Shown: positions 26,015-37,135, counted from the stretch's first letter. The stretch: DNA of 64,000 nucleotides from Euleptes europaea (GCF_029931775.1 NC_079312.1:9121821-9185820); one strand, 5' to 3'. Translations and numbers: made by a program. Notes: generated from the sequence alone by a model not told the origin.

Positions 26015-26150
26015 CAGATTCCCGCCCAGCCATTCAAGCAGCCGACCTCCAAACAGGAAAGAGGCTGGGGGGTGGTGTGGGGAAATTGCTTTCCCCAGCT
26101 GCCCTTTCCCACGTGCCTTTCTCGGACTCCAAACCACTCGCTCTTTGTAA
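26015..26150 (-). promoter_or_regulatory. Probable exon 1 and promoter of the minus-strand zinc-finger gene
   Basis: On the minus strand a GC-rich stretch ends GGGAATCTG|GTGAGC, with the donor at 26014. The same ATCTG|GT junction occurs at the exon-1 ends of the three plus-strand genes (32937, 49167, 58132). It is non-coding 5' UTR if real. The start of transcription was not located, so the upper boundary is approximate. Confidence 0.5.
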
Positions 26151-26227
26151 CCCTTAGAGAGCATTGCCCCAGCTCAAAGGGGAGGCAGGCAGAGCAAGAG
26201 GAAAGGGCAGGCAAATGTTTATTCAGC

Positions 26228-26402
26228 AGTAGAAAAGGGCCAGAGTCCAGTAGCACCTTAAAGACTAACAAAAATATTTTCTGGCAGGTATCTGAAGAAG
26301 TGAGCGGTGGCTCGCGAAAGCTCATCCCCTGCCAGAAAATATTTTTGTTAGCCTTTAAGGTGCTACTGGACTCTGGCCCTTTTCTACTGCTGCAGACAGA
26401 CT
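26228..26402. repeat. Foldback repeat of the AGTAGCACCTTAAAG family
   Basis: About 75-bp arms in inverted orientation (CCAGTAGCACCTTAAAGACT ... its complement) around a centre reading GAAGAAGTGAGC. Related copies lie at 27205, 33752, 37410, 43885, 46250 and 59497. Confidence 0.75.
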
Positions 26403-26461
26403 AACACGGCGACCCACTGTGAAATGTTTCTTCGTAAGTCTTTATATGCATGCATTTGCAC

Positions 26462-26625
26462 ACAACAAGAGATGGATTGACTCAATAAAGGAAGCCACAG
26501 CCTTCAATTTGCAAGATCTGAGCAAGGCTGTCAAAGATAGGACATTTTGGAGGACTTTCATTCATAGGGTCGCCATGAGTCGGAAGCGACTTGATGGCAC
26601 TTAACACACACACACACACACATAT
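26462..26625 (+). mobile_element. RTE/BovB LINE 3' end, 5'-truncated
   Basis: Reads KRWIDSIKEATAFNLQDLSK, the C terminus of BovB reverse transcriptase as at 47845-48115. It then has the GGTCGCCATGAGTCGGAAGC tail and (CA)n. Confidence 0.85.
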
Positions 26626-27204
26626 GCACACATGTTCTGTTGGAAGCTATCCCATAAAAACAACTTATTTGCTTAAGTTAAAAAGTTGTTGTCCTGCTTA
26701 TTAGGTGATTATCTGATTCAGATAACAGACCACCTCTTAGGAAGGGGTCAGTTCTAAGAGCAAAATCCCCGAAAGGCCCCTGACCCGCTTCAGGATGATC
26801 CAACTCTGCCAGTGGGCAAGATCAGCAGATGCCCAGCAGATGCCCACAGCCTTCTCTGAGGTGGCTCCTGTTTTGTGGCGCTGCCTGCTCGAGGAGGTCA
26901 AGGAGGGTTCCCCTTGCTTCTGTTATTCTGCAGAATGTGGAAAAGGGACTTGTTCAGGAGCTCATTTTCAATTAAGCGAATAGGACAGTAGTAAAACGGA
27001 TCAGGAGGACAGTTTTACGAAGGGCCAAGGGATTGTAGGTCGTGGCACTCCTTCACTGCAGCGTTTTCTAATTTCTGTAATCCAGTTTTTGCATTGCTTA
27101 TGAACTGTCATTGTCTTTATACTGTCTTAATGCATGGTTTTCTACCTTTTTTAAATCCAGTTTATGTCTTATACTGTTCCTAAAAGCTAATTCACAGTGG
27201 GTAG
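26626..27204. other. Spacer with no recognised feature
   Basis: Intergenic sequence upstream of the minus-strand gene. No motif recognised. Confidence 0.4.
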
Positions 27205-27440
27205 CTGTGTTAGTCTGTCTGCAGTAGTAGAAAAGGGCAAGAGTCCAGTAGCACCTTAAAGACTAACAAAAAATATTTTCTGGCAGGGTATGCTTTCGTG
27301 AGCCACAGCTCACTTCTTCAGATACCAAGTGATACTGAAGAAGTGAGCTGTGGCTCACGAAAGCTCATACCCTACCAGAAAATATTTTTGTTAGTCTTTA
27401 AGGTGCTACTGGACTCTTGCCCTTTTCTACTACTGTTCCT
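27205..27440. repeat. Foldback repeat of the AGTAGCACCTTAAAG family
   Basis: Inverted arms of roughly 90 bp: GAAAAGGGCAAGAGTCCAGT on the left and its complement on the right, around GAAGAAGTGAGCTGTGGC. Confidence 0.75.
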
Positions 27441-27861
27441 AAACTATCTCTATCTTTCCTATAAATTATCACTACTTGCTTCCCTCTTAAACTGTTCCAC
27501 TGCCTGTGTTGATTTCCACAGACCCTTACGCCTTGTTCCTGTAGGTTGTTTCCGTTTGCACTCTTTGTCTGTTGTAGAGGCAGGCCTTTGCCTCATAGTG
27601 TGTCCTTCTTACACATATTGCCTTCTTGAAATACGTTGGTCTGGCATCAGCGCAAGTGTCTGGTGCATGAGAAATGTGTGCTCTGCAGGGGTCAGCCACC
27701 TTCACGACTGACTGGCACATCAGCAGAAACAAAGTACAGGACTCACGCCATAATACTTGCATATGGGGATGTCCAGCCTGGTGACCAAGCTGGGCTTAGT
27801 ACAGTGTGGGTGGGGGGTTACCAGGAAAAAGAAGAAGCTTTAGTGAACAAGGTGAAGTTTT

Positions 27862-28064
27862 GTCGAAGGCTTTCACGGTCAGAGTTCATCGGTTCTTGTA
27901 GGTTATCCGGGCTGTGTGACCGTGGTCTTGGTATTGTCTTTCCTGACGTTTTGCCCGCAGCTGTGGCAGGCATGAAGATGCCCGCCACGGCTGCGGGCGA
28001 AACGTCAGGAAAGACAATACCAAGACCACGGTCACACAGCCCGGATAACCTACAAGAACCGAAG
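27862..28064. mobile_element. Palindromic Penelope-tail element
   Basis: About 90-bp inverted arms, each starting GTTCTTGTAGGTTATCCGGG or its complement, meeting near AGGCATGAAGATGCC. The arms are Penelope terminal sequence including the GAAACGTC core. Only the ends are present, with no coding part. 27441-27861 shows no recognised feature. Confidence 0.75.
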
Positions 28065-28078
28065 ATGAAGTTTGTTTT

Positions 28079-28301
28079 ATACCCTGCTTTTCTCCACCTT
28101 TAATGAGTCTCAAGGCAGCTTACAATCGCTTTCCCTTCCTCTCCCCTCAACAGACACCTTGTGAGGTAGGCAGGGCTGAGAGCGTTCTGAGAGAACTGTG
28201 TCTGGCCCAAGGTCACCCAGCAGGTTTCATGTGGAGGAGTGTGGAATCGAACTTGGTTCTCCAGCTTAGGGTCCTCTGCTCTTAACCACCAGACCACGCC
28301 A
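28079..28301 (-). mobile_element. tRNA-derived core-SINE (MIR-like)
   Basis: Reverse orientation of the family that starts GGTGTAGTGGTTAAGAG (box A), has GGTTTGATTCCCC (box B), a MIR-like core GGTGACCTTGGGCTAGTCAC, and a TATAAAA-like 3' end. This copy is diverged. 28302-29044 holds only a (GGT)n run at about 28634-28655. Confidence 0.75.
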
Positions 28302-29044
28302 ATAGCCCTTTTCAGCATAATCTTAAAGAAGGGATGAGCTGTAAGAACATCCGACGGATATGTGGCCAAGCCCCAGGCTTCAAGATGCCTGCAGAAAGGG
28401 AGGGGCAGATGCTCTGCCTGGGCCTTATTCATTTGGCTTAAGTGTTTCCAGTTCTTCCACTTCCTCTTGCTTCTGGCCAAGTCCAGGGTCCCAGGACTAA
28501 GAACATAAGACTAGTTATTTATTTACTCTCTTTACAGTCCACCTTTCTTGCTAATCCTCAGGGGGGATTACAGCCTAGAAGGATGCAGTCACACAGCCTA
28601 AAACGTCCAGTAAACAATGGAAATAGCACTATATTGTGGTGGTGGTGGTGGTGGTGATGTATAGAACGCTGTCTGAGGCATGACATACTATAAATAATGT
28701 GGAAAGGAGATTATAGAGGTAGAAGACAATGCAGTAAAAGCAAGATAGTGCCAATAATAGACACGGCAATAGGCCACAATCCTCTTGCCTTATAAAAGTG
28801 AGCTCCTGAACTGGACTACTTTATTACAGTTCTAAGCTCTTTATAAAAAATACCCTCCTGAAGGTCTGCATTGTACATCACCCAGGCAGCTGTGGAGAAG
28901 AGAGCATAAAACCACCACCACAGCAGCCACCTGGGAAAAGAGTACCCTGGCCAAATGTGGTGGTTGTTTTACTCCTCCTTTTCTCAACCAGCTCGCTCTC
29001 TTAAGGGAATCTTGGATGTCTCCTTCTCTTGTCTGAGCTGCTGT

Positions 29045-29188
29045 GCTTCATGCTGGCATCTTGGCATCTTGGCCATCTTCTGGTCACTAGGGGTGTGGGG
29101 GTGGGGAGGTAGTTGTGAAATTCCTGCATTGTGCAGGGGGTTGGACTTGATGGCCCTGGTGGTCCCTTCCAACTCTATGATTCTATGA
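29045..29188 (+). mobile_element. CR1 3' end fragment
   Basis: Ends GGTCCCTTCCAACTCTATGA TTCTATGA, the standard CR1 3' terminus, preceded by GGGGGTTGGACTTGATGGCC. Confidence 0.85.
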
Positions 29189-29199
29189 GAGTAAGAAGG

Positions 29200-29362
29200 C
29201 CATGGCCCTGACCTGGATGGCCCCAGGTTAGCCTGATCTCGTCAGATCTCAAAAGCTAAGCAGGGTCAGCCCTGGTTAGTATTTGGATGGGAGACCGCCA
29301 AGGAAGTCCAGGGGTCACCAACAGTCAGCTGCGACTTGAAGGCACTTTACACACACACAAGA
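29200..29362 (+). mobile_element. 5S-rRNA-derived SINE with BovB-like tail
   Basis: The head matches 5S rRNA phrases in order: CCTGATCTCGTCAGATCTC, AAGCTAAGCAGGGTC, CCTGGTTAGTATTTGGATGG, GAGACCGCC. The tail reads CAGCTGCGACTTGAAGGCAC then (CA)n, as in BovB ends. It is partly shortened between head and tail. Confidence 0.8.
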
Positions 29363-30317
29363 AGGCCATGAGGAAACCCCTTCCCTTCACTCCAGATATA
29401 CAAGGGGCTGGCTAAGATTCAGCAGTGGTGGGCTGAGAGCTCTGCATGCTCTGAAGTGTTAATCAGATTACAGTTACATATTGGATATTAATAATATCTT
29501 ACAATAATATAAATGTATGTTTCGGTTGATGGCAATTGTGGCCCTCTGTGAGCCATTGAGTAAGGACCACTCACCTGGGGACTCCCATCTTCAGTGTCTT
29601 CTTAGGAAAGTTGTGTAAATCCCCCTCTTCAGAAGGTCTGTATCCTTCCATGTGGAAGTCTCTGCAGTAATGCACTGGGTATTTCTAATATTTTGGGTGC
29701 TATTTTGACAGTGCTGTTGTTTAGTGGGGCAGGAATCAGGTCAAGAAAAATGAAGAACCCCCCCCCAAGAAAGGGGTTTATGTGCTTGAGGCATTTAAAG
29801 GTGCTGAGACATTCAGTAGGAAGAGTCTGAGGAATTTGGAAAAAGGGGGAAACTTTAGAATCTCTTGATTAATAAGGCGCAGGGTTGGAGAAATGTCATT
29901 TTGAATACCTGAATGTATTGATTTTTAAGATTTATATCTAACTCCAGAGTTTGCCCAAGGTATTTGAAGATGTGGGCTGTAGTGCATGAAAGTTTATGCT
30001 ACAATAAATCTTAATTTATCACATGACTCCCTCCCTCTCATCTCAATACCATGTAATTCAAAGGATATTGTCTGTTTGGGTATGTCTCACGTTGATTCTC
30101 CCTCCTACTGTGTGTTTACTGCAGGTTTCAAATTAGAGCCAATGGCTATTGTGCTTACCTGGATAAGGAAAATGTCACTCAACATGGTGTGACACTCAGC
30201 GTAACTGGATATGCACAAAATCCATTCAAACTGTCTGAAAACAGCTCTGGTCTTCTTTCCACAACTTTATCAGCTGGAAACTGCATACAGAGTAGCATTA
30301 GACAATCTTTGGACTTC
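29363..30317. other. Spacer with no recognised feature
   Basis: AT-rich intergenic DNA. Nothing identifiable on either strand. Confidence 0.4.
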
Positions 30318-30640
30318 TTTCCCCACTCCTACACATGAAGCCAGCTGGGTGACCTTGGGCTAGTCACAGCTCTGTTAGAGATCTCTCAGCCCCACCTACC
30401 TCACCTTCTCTCCCCATTCTCATATTCAAACACATCCCTGGCTGTAACCTTCACCTTCCTCGGAGAGCCGGCATGGTGTAGTGGTTAAGAGTGGTGTTTT
30501 GGAGTGGTGGACTCTGATCTGGAGAACTGGGTTTGATTTCCCACTCCTCCACATGAGCGGTGGAGGCTAATCTGGAGAACTGGATTTGTTTCCCCACTCC
30601 TACACATGAAGCCAGCTAGTCACACTCTCTCAGCCCCATT
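30318..30640 (+). mobile_element. Two partial core-SINE copies
   Basis: 30318-30412 holds the 3' half (GAAGCCAGCTGGGTGACCTT). 30463-30640 holds the tRNA-like head (GGCATGGTGTAGTGGTTAAG) and box B. Both are plus orientation and truncated. Confidence 0.75.
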
Positions 30641-31350
30641 TTACTCTTAAATAATTAGCATTCCATACCAACACAGCTACCGTGGCAAGTTAATTATTAT
30701 ATACAAATCCGTGGAATGAAGCCATGGTTTTTAAAAACAAAAACTGTGTAAGGAAGCTACAGTTTGGAATGGGAGACAGGGTATGTATACCTGTATGCTT
30801 AACTTTTCCTACCAGCCCCAAAAGAGTAGAAAAATCTGCAAATTGAGAAAGATTACACATTCTCTGCAGACTCTGCACTCAAAATGGTGCTTTTATTTAT
30901 TTTTGTCTTAGATTGGGGCTTTATTACATTGTTTTCATGTAAGAAATGGGTTGTCCCATGGTGGCAGAGCCTAACATACCATAGCCTTAAATTCATGTGT
31001 TTCCAATTGTCTTTTCAGTGTTATAAGCTGAGTTGGTCACCCAAGTTTTTTTCTTTTGCCAGAAACAGAGCTTTCTTTGGATATTTTACTATGCACACTT
31101 TGCTGTGCCCACTTCTAGCTGCAAGTTAACGAATCAGTCTTTTGATGAAAGACTTGGCAGCGAAAGGCATTTCTCAAGGTCGTCACAGTTTTAATTAGAA
31201 AGACTGCAGCAATGTTTCTGTGAAGGCAAAAGATGACAGCACTGGGTTGGAAGGAGTTAATGGGGCTGAAGTAGTCTATCTTCTCCCCCAGCATGCAGAA
31301 GCTGCCTTATCTGCGGACCTTGGAGAGCTCCATCCCAGGTTGCTAGGCTC

Positions 31351-31356
<6 letters not shown>
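30641..31356. other. Spacer with no recognised feature
   Basis: No gene or repeat recognised. Confidence 0.4.

Positions 31357-31424
<68 letters not shown>
31357..31424. repeat. (CT)n(CA)n compound microsatellite
   Basis: About 17 CT units followed directly by about 17 CA units. 31425-31879 beyond it shows no feature I can name. Confidence 0.95.
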
Positions 31425-31879
31425 TACTTTCCTATAAGGAGGGGGGCTACTTTCTCAGGGGGGACCTCAGCCCAGACTGAAGTATGGAACTGGTGCTGTG
31501 CGTGTTTCTGCTCTGGAGCCTCTACCCACTGCTGTGTTGTCTGGGGTCCTTGCAGCAAAGGGACGTGGGCGTTATTCTGTCTGTTTAAAGCTTGTAAGCA
31601 ATAAGACTGCTTAATTTCTCCCAGTGTTGTGCTCACTGCCTCTTGAAATTCCTAGGGGAAGAAAAGAACCATTTGCCCTTTGGCAATACACATGGCCAGA
31701 GGAAGATGGAAGAAAAACAAAATTCAGTGAGGCTGAGGATGATGATAGGTGTTTAAAATCCCACAATTCACAATTCCTCCTCTAAAGGACATAAGATGTT
31801 ATTGCTAAATACCATAGTGACTGGAGGGGGACGCATGTTAAAATTAACACTGAAAAACCTTTGCAATACCCGAAGGTTT

Positions 31880-32610
31880 TAAAACATTCCGTGGAATAAG
31901 CAGGAATTTTTAGGGAAATGAAACTGTAAGTTTACTGTTACATTCTTTAAAATACATATTAAGAAATAAACTACAATCATAAAATACACTAAGACTAAAT
32001 AGCTGCAAGATTGCTTCCCCGTTAGGGAAGGCCATCTGAATTTTTTCCTTGTATATAATTTGATAAAGGTCTGTATGAGACAGGGACTGCTCTTCTGTAG
32101 GCTGATGGCTTTGTCTTCTGGGTATGCTTCCATCAACAGCTCCACACCTTGCTGAATTTCTTGCTTAGCTGCTGTCAGAAAGGAAAATATTTGGACACCA
32201 TCACGATACACAGTAGCTCTTCTTCTCAAATTGGCTTCAAGTGCCTCTAGTACAGGAATAAAGGATTTTATCCTAAACTTATCTCCTGAAGAGAATTAAG
32301 GCATCAGGACCAGGTGCATTTCCGTCATTTCATTGCCACTTCCTTTAAAAAGCTCTATAAACGACAAGCCATTCCCACATCATTCTGCAAGATTGCAAAT
32401 CAACTTCATTCATTACCTACGTAATGAGAAAGAAAGCAAAATTTTCCATGACACCATCCTTAATTTTATACAGTTCTTTCTTTCTACACTTTGAATTCAC
32501 TGATTGTAATTTTATACCCTTTGGATCTTCTGCAAGGTCTCCTTGTGACAGTTCTGTACTTAACATTTGGCAAGGTGGCTTTTGCTTGTTGCTTGAGCTC
32601 ATCAAAATCT
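31880..32610 (-). pseudogene. Decayed hAT-like transposase fragment (tentative)
   Basis: Minus-strand frames around 32290-31950 read FIPVLEALEANLRRRATVYR then FSFLTA and a helical stretch ending near LLMEAYPEDKAI. This pattern resembles the region before the dimerisation motif in hAT-type and ZMYM1-like transposase relatives. It then shifts frame before an expected C-terminal block. A second frame at 32605-32417 may belong to the same unit. The assignment is from memory of family patterns and is weak. Confidence 0.35.
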
Positions 32611-32759
32611 TCTCTAATTTTGCTTTAAAAATCCTGAAGTGAACTCAGTAACAGCTCTGATTTCTGAGGCCCCCTAGATTTTGATGCCCTAGGCTTCAGC
32701 CTGCCAAGCCTATAAGTAAATCCAGCACCGCTGGCAACCCTATCTCGGGCTCAGCAGGG

Positions 32760-32937
32760 AGAAAACTTCTACGCTTAGCAGCGCCACCCACTGCAGACTA
32801 CAGCCTCCAGGTTAAGAGTTAAAATGAACAATTCTGGGATTGCTAGAGAGGCATATTCCTGCTTGGTACCCCTCTGCCTCTTCCCAAAAGTGGGGGTGGG
32901 GGGTGGCAGGAGACCAGATTTTCCTAGAGAGGATCTG
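32760..32937 (+). promoter_or_regulatory. Probable exon 1 of gene A
   Basis: Ends GAGAGGATCTG|GTAAGT with the donor at 32938. The intron just downstream (GCAAATTCATTTGGGGGCTG ... AAAATGCAGGAAA) aligns with intron 1 of gene B (GCATTTGGTTGATGGGG ... AATGCAGGAAA). It is likely untranslated. The 5' limit is not known. Confidence 0.5.
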
Positions 32938-33222
32938 GTAAGTTGCAAATTCATTTGGGGGCTGGGGTGGTCCCGGGGATGAAAATGCAGGAAAGGCATA
33001 AAAATGCAATAAAATGGGGAGGGGGCTCTTCAGGCCAAACTAATAAATAGAAACAAAAGGGGGGTTCTGCTGGGAGGGGCTTATTGTGCTCTCCCCCAAT
33101 TTAGGGAGACAGCCTCCAAAAATGACCCATTTGAGCTGTTTCTCTGCGGCACCCAAACTGTTAGTTGCTCTCCTTTTCTGCAATGAACCAGGTTACAGTC
33201 TAGGCGTCCTTTGAATTTAGAT

Positions 33223-33507
33223 CAGTGGTTCCCAACCTTTTTTTGACCAGGGACCACTAGGACTTTTTTGTTCGGTGCAGGGACCCCAAGGTTCAAAATA
33301 AAAACTCCGAGAATTTGAAAATAAACTTTAATCATAACTGTTAGTTAAACATTAAACTTAGAATAATATTTGAATATATATTTTTATAATAGAGAACTTT
33401 TAATTGAAAATATTAATTTATTATGGGTTTATAACTTTTTTTCATGGACCTTAATTTAGTTCTCGCGGACCCCTGGGGGTCCACAGACCCCTGGTTGGGA
33501 ACCAGTG
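33223..33507. mobile_element. Non-autonomous hAT element
   Basis: 285 bp with terminal inverted repeats CAGTGGTTCCCAACC / GGTTGGGAACCAGTG. A perfect 8-bp duplication ATTTAGAT flanks it (33215-33222, 33508-33515), the hAT hallmark. No coding capacity. Confidence 0.95.
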
Positions 33508-33751
33508 ATTTAGATAGAAGAGGTTCTGATTCAAAGAGGTTTACTTTTGTACTGCAACGAAGTAGATCGGAGGGTGAGAGGGGTTCTGGCTGGGGGATTC
33601 TGAGGAGGGGGTTGTAAGGGAACCTATTTTGAAAGGAGGGTTCAAAGGAATGCAGGGAGTGGGGAAACAGAATAGTTAAAGGCAACCCAGCAGTGGGAGG
33701 GACCCAGGTTCAAATCCTCCCTCAACTACGAAATGTATGCGCTGTTAGATT

Positions 33752-33855
33752 CGAGTCCAGTAGCACCTGAGAAATCAATAGGAGTCTCTTGATGGTCTCT
33801 AAGCTGCTACTGGACTCTAACCTTTCTGCTGCAGACCAACACAGCTACCCTCTGA
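33752..33855. repeat. Short copy of the AGTAGCACCTTAAAG foldback family
   Basis: GAGTCCAGTAGCACCTGAGA on the left and GCTGCTACTGGACTCTAAC on the right, inverted, then the typical flank CAGACCAACACAGCTACC. Confidence 0.65.
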
Positions 33856-34189
33856 AACTACCTTTGGGAAATGTATTAGGTGAGTCTTTCTCTCCCTCCC
33901 TTGCTCCTAAGGTAAGAAAACTGTAAAGAGTCTCAGAGCTGTTTGCAAGAAGGGCAGGGGAAAAGAAGAGAGAGAAGCACCTCTCAATTTTACGTTTTGA
34001 TTTTGTATTTTAAAAGGGCTTCAAGAAAGATTTGTGAGAATTAGAGGTTCATCAGTGGTTACTAGCCACAGGGACTAAAGGGAACTTCCATATTCAGAGG
34101 CAGTCAGTCTGAATGCCAGTGCCAGGAGGCAATATCGAGGGAAGGCCACTATGCCCTGTTGCTGGCCCTCTGTACTAACTGGCTGGCCA

Positions 34190-34670
34190 TTGTGTGAGAC
34201 AGGATGCTAGAGTAGAGGTTTTCTCCCTCTCCCATAATACTAGAACACGGGGTCATCTGCTAAAGCTGGAGGGTGAGAGATTCAAAACAAATAAAAGGAA
34301 GTATTTTTTCACACAATGCATAGTTAAATTGTGGAACTCCCTGCCCCAGGATGTGGTGATGGCTGCCAGCTTGGAGGGCTTTAAGAGGGGAGTGAACATA
34401 TTCATGGAGGAGAGGGGTATTCATGGCTATTAGTTAGAATGGATACCAGTCATGCTGCATACCTATTCTCTCTAGTATCAAAGGATCATGCCTATTATTT
34501 TGGTTGCGGTGGAACACATGCAGGATGGTGCTGCTGCAGTCGTCTTGTTTGTGGCTTCCTAAAGGCACCTGGTTGGCCACTGTGCGAACAGACTGCTGGA
34601 CTTGATGAGCCTTGGTCTGATCCAGCAGGACCTTTCTTATGTTCTTATGGACCACTGGTCTGATCCAGCA
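34190..34670 (+). mobile_element. CR1-like LINE, C terminus of ORF2 and 3' UTR
   Basis: Reads [20 protein letters not shown] then [20 protein letters not shown], the usual C-terminal end of CR1-type reverse transcriptases. The 3' UTR follows with TGGACTTGATGAGCCTTGGT CTGATCCAGCAGG. It is 5'-truncated. The reading frame of the last part is open. Confidence 0.85.
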
Positions 34671-34814
34671 GGGCTGATGTCCTAAAATGTCTGCCTGCCT
34701 TTTGTGTTAGGGAGGTAACCAATCTGCAGCCAAGAACCCCCCACTTTGGTCTTGCATTTCCAATCTGGGAGTGACATGTTGGCTCAGCTGGACTTAGGCG
34801 CTCCCTCCTTGGGA

Positions 34815-35007
34815 GTCATGGCTCAGTGGCAGAGCATTTGGTTGGCATCTCCCCAGCATCTCCAGTAAGGATCACGTTTTAGGTGATGTGAAAGACCTCT
34901 GCCTGAGACCCTGGAGAGCCGCTACCAGTCTGAGTAGACAAGACTGACTTTGACGGACCATGGGTCTCATTCAGTATAAGGCAGCTTCATGTGTTCATGT
35001 GTTCTAG
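34815..35007 (+). mobile_element. tRNA-Ala-like SINE abutting the SCAN exon of gene A
   Basis: The head CATGGCTCAGTGGCAGAGCA resembles a tRNA-Ala 5' half. The body reads GTGATGTGAAAGACCTCTGC CTGAGACCCTGG and the tail AAGGCAGCTTCATGTGTTCA. The tail runs directly into TTCTAGCAG, the only acceptor available to the SCAN exon. Confidence 0.85.
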
Positions 35008-35010
35008 CAG

Positions 35011-35498
35011 GATCAAGAAAAGATATGTTGAAAGCGGGAGGGGACTGTTGGGCCCTGCTGGAAGCTGCTCTGGAACAGGGGTTGAAACCGGAAGAGAAAG
35101 AATCCACTTGCCTTGAAGCAGCCCAAGGGACTGATGCCACCCAAGATGGAAGAAGCGGGGGATTCTGGGAAAGAAGCATGCAGACATTTCCAGGGGAGGA
35201 CACTGTCAGTTCCGACACCCAGCGCCGGCACTTCCGGCAGTTCCGCTATCAGGAGACAGATGGACCTCGTGAGGTTTGCAACCGGCTACATGCACTTTGT
35301 CGTCTGTGGCTGAAGCCAGAACAATACACCAAAAACCAAATCCTGGACTTGGTGATCCTGGAGCAGTTCGTGGCTATCCTGCCCTCAGAGATCCAGAGCT
35401 GGGTCCAAGAATGCCGGCCGGAGACCTGTTCTCAGGTGGTGGCCCTGGCAGAAGGTTTCCTCCTGAAGCAGGCAGAGGGGGAAAAGCCAAAAGAGCAG
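35011..35498 (+). CDS. Gene A: SCAN exon of a SCAN-KRAB zinc-finger gene
   Basis: Coding starts at ATG 35025 (MLKAGGDCWALLEAALEQGL), the position equivalent to the starts in genes B and C ([32 protein letters not shown]). The SCAN domain covers about residues 65-150: [61 protein letters not shown] domains mediate homo- and hetero-dimerisation between family members. The donor CAG|GTGAGG is at 35499, phase 0. With the next four coding segments the reading frame totals 1845 nt, a 614-residue protein without internal stops. The acceptor (TTCTAGCAG ending 35010) lies at the end of a SINE, which is unusual. Confidence 0.85.
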
Positions 35499-36162
35499 GT
35501 GAGGGTGTTTCATCCAGGACATTTGTGGGGTTAATGTTTCAAGGAAGGAACAGTGGTATAAATTTCACCAGTATCCCATTCCCAACCTTTTTTAGAAATC
35601 TCCCACGGAGGGGACCTTCTTCCTGCCCAATGGTTTAATTGTTGTTTTTGTTTATCTGTTTTAAGCTCTGGTTTTAATGATATTTTTGTTGGTTTTAATT
35701 ATTGTTAAGATGTAATTTTATTATGTGTCTTTTCTGTTGGCAACTTTGGTGGCCTTTATGAGGGCAGAAAAATGGCATCTACCTTTTGTAAATATGAACC
35801 TACCCATCCACTCCAGTCATCTTTGGAGGCCCTGCTTCCCTTTATTGTTGACTTCCACCAGCAGATTAAGAATTTTTTAAAAAATGTTTAGTATATCCCC
35901 AGTTACAGTTACTGGCCTCCTCCCTGCTTTCTAGTATTGTATTTGTTTATATAATCCTATTAAACTGTTGGTATAGCTAATTTTTTTCAGTGTTTTCAAT
36001 GTTGAGATGTTGTATGTTTGCTGCCTTGGGAACCTTACTTAGGGGGAAAGATGGTATAGAAATGTTCTAAATAAAAGAAAACTTCTAAACCTGTACTAGT
36101 TTACTTTTGAATTGCCCTCCCCATTCGCCTTTGGAGATATTCATACGTCCTTTCTGGTGTAG
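35499..36162. other. Gene A intron between SCAN and the first linker exon
   Basis: AT-rich intron sequence with no recognised element. Confidence 0.4.
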
Positions 36163-36286
36163 GGGCCCATATCAGATGTGACCACTTGTTCCCCCAAGAT
36201 AGAGAACATTCCATCAGATGCCATCCAGAGGCCGCCATTGAGGTGGATCGTGCAAGAGGGTTCCCAAGACGCTGTTGTCTCACTGG
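36163..36286 (+). CDS. Gene A: first linker exon
   Basis: 124 bp, phase 0 to 1, acceptor TTCTGGTGTAG, donor CTGG|GTAAGG. Encodes GPISDVTTCSPKIENIPSDA ... DAVVSLG with no stop. It aligns in position, phase and ending (SLG|) with 61826-61910 in gene C and 53337-53415 in gene B. No domain; probably a flexible linker between SCAN and KRAB. Confidence 0.75.
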
Positions 36287-36486
36287 GTAAGGATCCATCA
36301 TGATTTCTCTCTCCTTCCTATGCCTGAAATCCAGGGGGATGCAGAGATGTCCCCCTGAATGTCTGGGAGGGGAGGTTTGTACCTCCAGCTTCTCCCACAC
36401 TTTAAAAAGTGATCGCTTTATAATCCAGAGAGAGACAACTAAAATTGGGGCCAAAAAAGGAATACTTGGCCAAGGTTAGACAGGAA

Positions 36487-37135
36487 GGGCCTTGACCTGG
36501 ATGGCTCAGGTTAGCCCGATCTCAGAACCTAAGCAGGGTCATAAGAACATGAGAAGAGCCCTGCTAGATCAGACCAGTGGCCCACCTAGTCCAGCATCCT
36601 GTCTCACACAGTGGCCAACCAGTTCCTCTGGAGGTCCAACAACAGGTCAGAGAGGCACTCCCCTGGCACTGGGATTCAGATGTTTACTGCCTCTGAATAT
36701 GGAGGTTCTCTTTAGTCACCATGGCTAGTATCCACTGACAGACTGCTCCTCTGTGAATCTGTCCAACTGTCTTTTAAAGCCATCTATGCTTGTGGTCACT
36801 GAGGCATCCACTGGCAGCTAATTCCACAATGTAATTATTTGTTGAGTAAAGAAGTATTTCCTTTTGTCTGTCCTAAATCTACTTCCCATCAGGTTCATTG
36901 GATGCCCTCAAGTTCTAGCATTTTGGGAAAGGGAGAAAAAGTTCTCTTTGTCAACTCTCTCCACCCCACACATAATTTTATAAACCTCTATCATGTCCCC
37001 TCCCTTAGCCGTCCCTTTTCTAAACTGAAAAGTCCCAGACTCTTCAGACGTTCCTCATAAGGAAGGCGCTCCAACCCCCTAATCGTCTTGGTTGCCCACT
37101 TCTGTACTTCTAGCTCTGCAATGTCCATTTTGAGA
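36487..37135 (-). mobile_element. CR1-like LINE 3' half, inserted in a 5S-SINE remnant
   Basis: 36487-36540 is the head of a 5S-derived SINE on the plus strand (GACCTGGATGGCTCAGG, CTAAGCAGGGTC). From 36541 the sequence is a CR1-type 3' end in minus orientation: TAAGAACATGAGAAGAGCCC TGCTAGATCAGACC, then the C-terminal ORF2 remnant around 36840-37120. It lies in an intron of gene A. Confidence 0.8.

Noticed and set aside
25656-26033. GC-rich minus-strand frame upstream of the KRAB exons as a SCAN or other coding exon
   Set aside because: No SCAN motifs; low-complexity Gly/Arg/Pro composition fits a promoter-side CpG-rich region.
29200-29362. A 5S rRNA gene
   Set aside because: The 5S-like part is followed by a BovB-like tail and (CA)n and occurs in several diverged copies, so it is a SINE.
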